This document shows positions 1 through 5,414 of a stretch of 5,414 nucleotides of DNA, one piece after another. Each line of letters opens with the position of its first letter. Positions within the stretch are counted from its first letter, which is position 1. Source of the DNA: Ardenticatenales bacterium. GTDB taxonomy: Bacteria > Chloroflexota > Anaerolineae > Promineifilales > UBA4811. Under the pieces are notes generated by a model, which searched no databases, had not been told where the DNA came from, and was given only the letters and a program-made list of their open reading frames with translations. The stretch is from positions 1 to 5,414 of the forward strand of contig WSZX01000454.1 in NCBI GenBank assembly GCA_013139935.1, read 5' to 3'. The translations under genes were made by a program, and so were the position numbers.

Positions 1-88
1 CAATGACCTGAAAGAATATCGCCAGCACCGGCCCGCTTCCTTTGGTACGGCGCCTGCGTCTTCTCAGGATATCGGTTGCACGTGTCAT
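1..88 (-). CDS. N-terminus of a probable membrane-anchored protein (partial)
   Basis: Reading leftward from an ATG at 88-86, an open frame runs off the window edge after 29 codons: MTRATDILRRRRRRTKGSG followed by PVLAIFFQVI. The run of six arginines followed by a hydrophobic stretch is the pattern of an uncleaved signal anchor with a cytoplasmic N-terminus. Such N-termini occur in single-pass envelope proteins such as class A penicillin-binding proteins. That identity is a guess, because no catalytic domain is visible. Codon use looks ordinary for the window. There is no Shine-Dalgarno sequence upstream of the ATG. A promoter-like TATAGT lies so close to it that the message may be leaderless. 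The gene is divergent from the nitroreductase gene on the other side of the 89-714 intergenic region. Confidence 0.5.
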   Translation of the reverse strand, partial: MTRATDILRRRRRRTKGSGPVLAIFFQVI

Positions 89-95
89 GACATCA

Positions 96-125
96 ACTAT
101 ACCATGCCAATGGGGCAGGAGGCAA
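96..125 (-). promoter_or_regulatory. Possible promoter of the leftward partial gene
   Basis: On the minus strand, TTGCCT (125-120) and TATAGT (101-96) are separated by 18 nt, resembling -35 and -10 boxes of a housekeeping sigma factor. The -10 box ends only 7 nt before the ATG at 88. Transcription would therefore start at or next to the start codon and give a leaderless mRNA, which would fit the absence of a Shine-Dalgarno sequence. The match is short and could be chance. Confidence 0.3.
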
Positions 126-145
126 GCAGGCAAATGAGAGGGTGG

Positions 146-323
146 AGGGTGTTGAAAAAGGGGCTGCGGCGATGGGAGAGAGAGGCAGGGGTGGCGAAGG
201 GGGCGCAAAGCGCCCCCTTCGCCACCCCTGCCAGCTTTCCTCACCTGCACTGCCCGCAGGCGCAAGTGTGTGCAGCAGCGGAAGTGCAGATAGGACGGTG
301 CCTCACTTGTTTTTCCACACCCT
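146..323. mobile_element. MITE-like element A (178 bp, inverted ends)
   Basis: The left end AGGGTGTTGAAAAA (146-159) and the right end TTTTTCCACACCCT (310-323) are inverted repeats matching at 13 of 14 positions. The segment between them has no credible coding frame and contains a perfect 23-bp hairpin (184-232). Just outside the ends lie GAGGGTGG (138-145) and GAGGGTGT (324-331), a 7-of-8 direct repeat that could be a target-site duplication. Short length, terminal inverted repeats, strong internal foldback and no transposase together describe a miniature inverted-repeat element. The candidate target duplication is itself similar to the repeat ends, so it may instead be part of the element or of neighbouring element B. 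The transposase family that would mobilise it cannot be named from this window. Confidence 0.42.
184..232. repeat. Perfect 23-bp inverted repeat with AAA loop
   Basis: The arm at 184-206 (begins GGCAGGGGTGG, ends GGGGGCGC) is the exact reverse complement of the arm at 210-232, separated only by AAA at 207-209. There are no mismatches over 23 bp. No T-tract follows the hairpin on either strand (AGCTTTCC to the right, TCTCTCTCCC to the left on the minus strand). It also sits between the 5' ends of two divergent genes, so an ordinary terminator role is unlikely. It lies inside the MITE-like element A and is most simply read as its foldback core. Confidence 0.9.
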
Positions 324-416
324 GAGGGTGTAGAAGAAAAGGTGCGCCGCCGAAGAGGGAGATGGTGGGATGGAACTGCAGGGGCAGCAGGGTTCCATCA
401 TCCGTTCGACACCCTC
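324..416. repeat. Foldback element B (93 bp) next to element A
   Basis: The ends GAGGGTGTAGAA (324-335) and TTCGACACCCTC (405-416) are inverted repeats matching at 11 of 12 positions and carry the same core as the ends of element A. Inside, GATGGAAC (369-376) pairs exactly with GTTCCATC (392-399), and TGC/GCA pairs continue the stem inwards, so the whole segment can fold back on itself. Its left end also resembles the left end of element A over roughly 40 bp (AGGGTGT-GAA, then an A-rich stretch, then GG-GC-GC-GCCG-like and GGGAGA-like stretches). Two members of one small repeat family lying side by side is the simplest reading. A structured leader RNA for the downstream gene is the alternative. 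Confidence 0.4.
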
Positions 417-714
417 CAACTGAGAGACCAATGGTTCACCGGAAAAGCACCGGTTTGCCCTTTACTCGCTTCTCCCGTATCATATTACCCCATAGGTCAT
501 GGTCTATGAGGCCGAAGGACATGCAGGATTCCCTTGGCGCAGACGAAAGGGCGGCAAAACCGGCGTTCGCACCTGGGTCCCAGCTTTTTGGACACCGAGA
601 TCCGAGCCCAGCCTTGGAGCCACTACAATCCAAGCAACAACTGATTGGTGAAAGGCAGTCCTTAATGAAGACAGCTGAGAGACATCTCTTGTGATAACAA
701 AGGAGGGAAAACAC
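417..714. other. Intergenic region upstream of the nitroreductase gene
   Basis: I find no convincing gene here. The open frames have no recognisable family features. Small inverted repeats occur: ACCGG/CCGGT (438-442/450-454), CTGGGTCCCAG followed by CTTTTT (573-588), and CTTGGA/TCCAAG (613-618/629-634). The last pair brackets a -10-like TACAAT (624-629), but no matching -35 box is at the right distance, so I do not call a promoter. The stretch presumably contains the promoter of the rightward gene. Confidence 0.5.
699..707 (+). promoter_or_regulatory. Strong ribosome binding site of the nitroreductase gene
   Basis: AAAGGAGGG is a near-perfect Shine-Dalgarno sequence ending 7 nt before the ATG at 715. 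It decides the start: the in-frame GTG at 691 lies upstream of this site and has no comparable sequence before it. Confidence 0.85.
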
Positions 715-1221
715 ATGGACCCTGCACTTCACATCATCTTCTCCCGCCGTTCGATCCGGCGGTACACGTCAGAGCCGGTGACGGAGGACATGATCCAGGC
801 TCTATTGGATGCCGGGATGGCAGCTCCGTCGGCCAATAATGCCCGCCCGTGGCACCTGGTCGCGATATCAGAAGAATCCACCCTGGCCGCCCTGGCAGAG
901 GCACACCCATACGGCAAAATGATGGCTCGTGCGGCGCTGGCCATCGCCGTTTGTGGCGATCAGGCCTCCTCCCCCCGCTACTGGGTGCAGGACTGTTCCG
1001 CCGCAACACAGAACATCCTGATCGCGGCCTCTGCATTGGGGCTAGGCGCCGTGTGGCTGGGTTGTCATCCCAACGAGGAGCGTGAGACGGCAGTCCGCAG
1101 CGTGCTGGGCATCCCCGACGATATCGGCATTCTGAGCATGATTTCCATCGGCTGGCCAGCGGAGCACAAACCAGCCCGCACCCAGTATGATCCGGCGCGC
1201 GATCATCGCGAGGGATGGTGA
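715..1221 (+). CDS. Nitroreductase family protein (FMN-dependent oxidoreductase)
   Basis: A 168-residue member of the nitroreductase superfamily. These homodimeric cytosolic flavoenzymes bind FMN and use NAD(P)H to reduce nitro compounds, quinones or other electron acceptors; the physiological substrate is usually unknown. Visible family signatures are the N-terminal RRSIRRY (residues 11-17, the basic FMN-phosphate-binding stretch), APSANNARPW (37-46, the flavin-contacting loop) and the helix-turn WVQDCSAATQNILIAASALG followed by LGAVWLG (90-116). The length fits the short-form nitroreductases of anaerobes and Chloroflexota. Initiation at 715 rather than the in-frame GTG at 691 is supported by the AAAGGAGGG site. 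The next gene starts 216 nt downstream, so co-transcription is possible but not shown. Family assignment is secure; substrate is not predictable. Confidence 0.93.
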   Translation: MDPALHIIFSRRSIRRYTSEPVTEDMIQALLDAGMAAPSANNARPWHLVAISEESTLAALAEAHPYGKMMARAALAIAVCGDQASSPRYWVQDCSAATQNILIAASALGLGAVWLGCHPNEERETAVRSVLGIPDDIGILSMISIGWPAEHKPARTQYDPARDHREGW

Positions 1222-1437
1222 TCAAGGTGTGAGAACCTGATTCGGGCTCCTGTGCACGCCGCGATAACACTGCCCAACCACGGATGCACAGTGCGCAAGA
1301 ACGATGACACGCAGGTGCTCGGGCACAATCAGCTTTCAGGAGAAGAGTAGAGATCCGCGTTTTTCTGCACCAGCCCTTGCCTGGACCTGTTGCGGGCCGG
1401 CCGCACCACGACCACTCGTCAACAGGAGGTATCAACT
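1222..1437. other. Intergenic gap between nitroreductase and flavin reductase genes
   Basis: No gene is seen. CTGTGCA (1250-1256) and TGCACAG (1285-1291) form a perfect 7-bp inverted repeat with a 28-nt loop, and GTGC-TCGG-GCAC (1313-1324) a small hairpin. Neither is followed by a T-tract, so no intrinsic terminator is called. No convincing -35/-10 pair was found. Confidence 0.45.
1424..1430 (+). promoter_or_regulatory. Ribosome binding site of the flavin reductase gene
   Basis: AGGAGGT lies 7 nt before the ATG at 1438 and fixes the start there, rather than at an in-frame TTG at 1390 that would put this site inside the coding region. Confidence 0.85.
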
Positions 1438-1935
1438 ATGGCTCGAAAACCGGTTCCGTGCACCCACCAGTCCGCTCAAACGATTTGCCAGTTGGGCGGC
1501 GATGGATTGCTCTTGGTCGCCACCAAGCCAGGCGGCGAATCAGATGTGACGACGATTTGCTGGGGAACAATCGGCCCCGTCTGGGGGCGGCCCGTCTTTA
1601 CCGTGCTCGCCCGGCCGTCCCGTTACACCTACCAGTTCATTGAAGAAGCAAATGACCTTACGGTGAATGTCCCCACGCCGGCGATGAGCGAGTTCGCCCT
1701 CTTTTGCGGAACCAAGAGCGGCCGGGCTCATGACAAACTCGCACGATTCCAGATGAGTGTGTCCCCCCGGGCGAATGGTCAAATCCGTGACCATTGATGC
1801 CTGCCCTCTGGTGTACGAATGTCAGGTGATTCATAAGAACGACGTGAATCCAGAAGAGTTTGACGCCTCAATTCCGCCTCGTTTCTACACCGGGTATACT
1901 ATGGGGAGATCATGGGTACCCATGCGGCCGAATGA
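1438..1935 (+). pseudogene. Flavin reductase-like FMN-binding protein, two compensating frameshifts
   Basis: The product resembles flavin reductase-like proteins, which bind FMN in a split-barrel fold and exchange electrons with flavin. Frame 1 from 1438 gives about 110 residues with typical features: GPVWGRPVFTVLARPSRYTY (46-65), a conserved flavin-contacting stretch, then VNVP (76-79) and FCGTKSGRAHDK (89-100). At the C6 run 1763-1768 frame 1 derails and stops at 1795-1797. The family sequence continues in frame 2 as PGRMVKSVTIDACPLVYECQ, then VIHKND and IPPRFY. Near 1886-1890 it returns to frame 1 as HRVYYGEIMGTHAAE, stopping at 1933-1935. One extra C and a loss of 1+3n bases explain both shifts, so start and stop are in the same frame overall. 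As given, translation makes a 119-residue protein without its C-terminal part. This is either a real broken gene, two sequence errors, or (less likely) recoding. Confidence 0.82.
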
Positions 1936-2705
1936 TGACGGCGGACAATGACAGGTTGGCAAGGTACTACGACCTGGTCCACGCCGATGCCGTGGCCGAT
2001 ATCCCATTGTTGCTGGGGCTGGCCGAGGAGACGGGTGGGCCGATCCTGGAACTGGGTGCAGGCAGCGGCCGGACGCTGGTTCCACTGGCCCGGGCAGGCT
2101 TTACAGTGGTGGGATTGGACAACTCGGAGGCGATGCTCGCCCGCGCACGTAGGCGGCTGGCGGCCGCCGGACTCCAGGAGCGCGCTGCTCTGGTGTTGGG
2201 GGAAATGACCGATTTCGATCTCGGGAGGCAGTTTCCACTCGTCACCGCTCCATTCAACACCTGGATGCACCTGCCCAACCGCCAGGCGCAATCGGCCGCG
2301 CTGCGCTGCATTGCCCGGCATCTAACCCCGAGCGGCCGCCTCCTCATCGCCCTTCCCGCACCGGCCACCATCACCAGCTTTGAGCACGACGGAGCATTGG
2401 TGCTGGAAAGGACCTTCGACGATCCCGAGACCGGGGAATTGGTGCTTCAATTCTCCAGCACCCAATTGGACGAGATGGAGCAGACCTTGTCCATCACGTG
2501 GATTTACGATCGGATAGGAGCAGATGAGACGGTGAGGCGGACACTAGCACCAATGAAGCTGCGATACCTGTTTCGCCAAGAGGCCGAACTGCTGATCGAG
2601 GAATCAGGGCTATCGACAACGGCGGTCTGGGGGGATAATGACCGCTCGCCCTACACGGCCGGGTCCGAACACCTGATCATCCTGGCCGAGAAACCTCCGC
2701 CTTGA
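1932..2705 (+). CDS. Class I SAM-dependent methyltransferase
   Basis: A 257-residue class I (Rossmann-fold) methyltransferase that would transfer a methyl group from S-adenosylmethionine to an unknown, probably small-molecule, acceptor in the cytoplasm. Motif I LELGAGSGR (residues 39-47) is the SAM-binding glycine loop. The acidic end of strand 2 is in VVGLDNSEAM (59-68, Asp63 likely contacting the ribose). GEMTDFDL (90-97) and FNTWMHL (108-114) occupy the positions of motifs II and III. LTPSGRLLIALPAP (131-144) is the usual post-motif helix and strand. The C-terminal GDNDRSPYTAGSEHLIILAEKP is a common ending in this methyltransferase group. The start at 1932 forms an ATGA overlap with the restored stop of the flavin reductase gene, and similarity begins soon after it. 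A TTG at 1860 would add 24 unlikely residues, and ATG at 1935 is an alternative. No good Shine-Dalgarno sequence precedes it, consistent with translational coupling. Confidence 0.9.
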   Translation: MMTADNDRLARYYDLVHADAVADIPLLLGLAEETGGPILELGAGSGRTLVPLARAGFTVVGLDNSEAMLARARRRLAAAGLQERAALVLGEMTDFDLGRQFPLVTAPFNTWMHLPNRQAQSAALRCIARHLTPSGRLLIALPAPATITSFEHDGALVLERTFDDPETGELVLQFSSTQLDEMEQTLSITWIYDRIGADETVRRTLAPMKLRYLFRQEAELLIEESGLSTTAVWGDNDRSPYTAGSEHLIILAEKPPP

Positions 2706-2710
2706 GTGTT

Positions 2711-3376
2711 TCAGAGTTCTCCGGCCACCTCTGACGTCATCCGGCCGAGAAAGCCCACCATGTAACGATGGCGATCCGCCGCGATGCGCCGGCCGGTCCT
2801 GGTATAGAGCCGATCACGAACGCGCAACAGTTTGAAGTGGAACTCGTGGTGGGCAGTGTGTTGTTCACCCGTGTGTTCTCCCGCCTTGAATTCTGGCGAG
2901 ACTGTGCCCCACAATGATTGGCCAAGCTCAGCACAGTAGGCAAAAGCTCGCGCCACGCCCACCGCACCAATAGCATCCAGCTTGTCGGCATCAAAAACGC
3001 ACTGCGCTTCCAGCGTCTGTGGGACATCTTTGCGGCCGATTTCGTCCGGCGGCATGCGGCTGGAAGAGGCGCGGAACCGGTGTGCCCGGATGCAGTGTGC
3101 CACCGCTTCTGTCCGCGCGGCGGGCCAACCCATGTTCAGCAGGATTCTGACCGTCCGTTCGGCTCCCACCAGATGGTGATCATCGCGATCCTGGCCATGG
3201 GCCGCCACATCATGCAGCAGTGCGGCTGTTCGCACGATCTCAAGGTCAGCACCCTCGGCCCGGGCAATGCACTCGGCCAGCGCTGTCACCCGCAGTACAT
3301 GATCAAAGCCATGCGCAGTGCTTGTGCCCCCGAGGTAGTGACTCTTTGCCTGGGCTATGGAGATCGTCTGGCACAT
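2711..3376 (-). CDS. HD-domain metal-dependent phosphohydrolase (YedJ/YpgQ-like)
   Basis: A 221-residue HD-superfamily protein; these hydrolyse phosphoester or nucleotide phosphoanhydride bonds using a divalent metal. Visible metal-binding pattern: His in AHGFDHVLRV (21-30), the His-Asp doublet in ALLHDVA (52-58), further histidines in AHCIRAHRF (93-101), and Asp in FDADKLDAIGA (128-138). This spacing and length fit the E. coli YedJ and B. subtilis YpgQ group; YpgQ is known as a nucleotide pyrophosphatase, but the substrate here is not predictable. The frame stays open up to 3430, but that extension would start inside the groEL terminator hairpin. The ATG at 3376, just before the conserved ISIAQAKSHY region, is therefore preferred. 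No Shine-Dalgarno sequence or promoter was recognised in front of it. It ends 5 nt from the convergent methyltransferase gene. Confidence 0.88.
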   Translation of the reverse strand: MCQTISIAQAKSHYLGGTSTAHGFDHVLRVTALAECIARAEGADLEIVRTAALLHDVAAHGQDRDDHHLVGAERTVRILLNMGWPAARTEAVAHCIRAHRFRASSSRMPPDEIGRKDVPQTLEAQCVFDADKLDAIGAVGVARAFAYCAELGQSLWGTVSPEFKAGEHTGEQHTAHHEFHFKLLRVRDRLYTRTGRRIAADRHRYMVGFLGRMTSEVAGEL

Positions 3377-3410
3377 TGGAACGGATTTGGCGCACCCGGC
3401 CGTGTCTCGG

Positions 3411-3445
3411 AAAAAAAGAGAGGAGCGCACAGGTGCGCCCCTCTC
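3411..3445 (-). terminator. Rho-independent terminator of the groES-groEL operon
   Basis: Read leftward, GAGAGGGGCGCAC (3445-3433) pairs with GTGCGCTCCTCTC (3430-3418) with one G-U wobble, and is followed at once by seven Ts (3417-3411). The wobble is a mismatch (A-C) if read on the plus strand, and the T-tract is on the minus side, so it works leftward. It begins about 20 nt past the groEL stop codon. Confidence 0.93.
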
Positions 3446-3466
3446 CTCATCCGTCAGGCGACGGGT

Positions 3467-5104
<1,638 letters not shown>

Positions 5105-5128
5105 GATATTCGCTATCTCCTCAACAGC

Positions 5129-5414
5129 CTATTTGACAACAATTGCCAGAATGTCTGATTCTTTCAAGATGAGCAGCTTATCGTCGCCCAACTTTATCTC
5201 GGTGCCGGCGTACTTGGCAAACAGAACGCTGTCGTCGACCGCCACATCCATCGCAATCCGCTTGCCCGCGTCATCACGCCGGCCGGGACCCGCAGCCAAC
5301 ACCTTGCCCTCTTGCGGCTTTTCTTTGGCCGTTTCTGGCAGGATGATACCCGAGGCAGTAGTCTGCTCCTGCTCAACCGGTTTAACCACCACCCGATCAC
5401 CCAGTGGTTTGACA
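5129..5414 (-). CDS. groES: Co-chaperonin GroES (10 kDa), 5' end outside window
   Basis: The lid of the GroEL folding chamber, a heptameric 10 kDa protein. The visible 94 codons begin VKPLGDRVVVKPVEQEQ, the conserved GroES N-terminus, and include the mobile-loop region TTASGIILPETAKEKPQEG and the C-terminal signature VLFAKYAGTEIKLGDDKLLI followed by LKESDILAI. Only the initiator and a few residues appear to be missing, lying beyond position 5414. A GTG at 5392 is in frame but is an internal valine codon, since conserved GroES sequence continues upstream of it. It is the promoter-proximal gene of the groES-groEL operon; any CIRCE/HrcA operator would be outside the window. Confidence 0.97.
   Translation of the reverse strand, partial: VKPLGDRVVVKPVEQEQTTASGIILPETAKEKPQEGKVLAAGPGRRDDAGKRIAMDVAVDDSVLFAKYAGTEIKLGDDKLLILKESDILAIVVK

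Noticed and set aside
361..420. Resemblance to a T-box or TPP riboswitch (GGGATGGAACTGCAG, CTGAGAGA)
   Set aside because: The matches to conserved T-box and thi-box bases are partial, the other required elements are missing, and the downstream gene is not an aminoacyl-tRNA, amino acid or thiamine gene.
573..588. Possible terminator CTGGGTCCCAG followed by CTTTTT
   Set aside because: The stem is only 4 bp with a 3-nt loop and there is no gene ending upstream on this strand.
613..634. CTTGGA/TCCAAG inverted repeat around TACAAT as operator plus -10 box
   Set aside because: No -35 box at suitable spacing and the inverted repeat is only 6 bp; kept only as a note in the intergenic entry.
362..694. 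Rightward open frame of 110 residues upstream of the nitroreductase gene
   Set aside because: It starts inside the foldback element, shows no recognisable family pattern and has no ribosome site; it looks like chance reading through GC-rich intergenic DNA.
734..1435. Leftward open frame of 233 residues opposite the nitroreductase gene
   Set aside because: The rightward nitroreductase has clear family motifs and a strong ribosome site; the antisense product has no domain-like pattern and is rich in Arg, Cys and Pro as expected for a shadow.
3377..3430. N-terminal extension of the HD protein to 3430
   Set aside because: The extension begins within the groEL terminator stem and adds 18 residues unlike the family; the ATG at 3376 is preferred.

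Overview
The window looks like a piece of a bacterial chromosome with moderately high GC content. The long groEL and the run of ordinary housekeeping and redox genes suggest a member of the Chloroflexota (perhaps an Anaerolineae/Caldilineae-type lineage). That placement is inferred from the general look of the GroEL and methyltransferase sequences, not from a search, and is only moderately secure.

Layout. Positions 1-88 hold the first 29 codons of a leftward gene for a probable membrane-anchored protein (very basic N-terminus followed by a hydrophobic stretch). Positions 89-714 are a long non-coding region between this gene and the divergent rightward gene. Its left half (about 138-416) is full of structure: a perfect 23-bp hairpin with a 3-nt loop, and two adjacent segments bounded by near-identical inverted ends (AGGGTGT-GAA type), which resemble small non-autonomous mobile elements (MITE-like). 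Positions 715-1221 encode a small FMN-dependent nitroreductase with a strong ribosome binding site.

After a 216-bp gap comes a flavin-reductase-like gene (1438-1935). Its family resemblance runs through three successive reading-frame segments: frame 1, then frame 2 after an extra C in a C6 run, then back to frame 1 for the conserved C-terminus. The restored C-terminus stops in a classic ATGA overlap with the start of a class I SAM-dependent methyltransferase (1932-2705). The two genes were therefore probably a translationally coupled pair before the flavin reductase was damaged, unless the frameshifts are sequencing errors.

The right half runs leftward: groES (cut by the window edge), groEL, a clear intrinsic terminator (3411-3445), then an HD-domain phosphohydrolase of the YedJ/YpgQ type, whose end meets the methyltransferase tail to tail with 5 nt between them. 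GroES and GroEL form the bacterial chaperonin folding machine. The HD gene lies beyond the chaperonin terminator, so it depends on readthrough or on a promoter I could not find.

I do not see a new multi-gene defence or metabolic system here. The points most worth a second look are the MITE-like/palindromic intergenic region and the doubly frameshifted flavin reductase.
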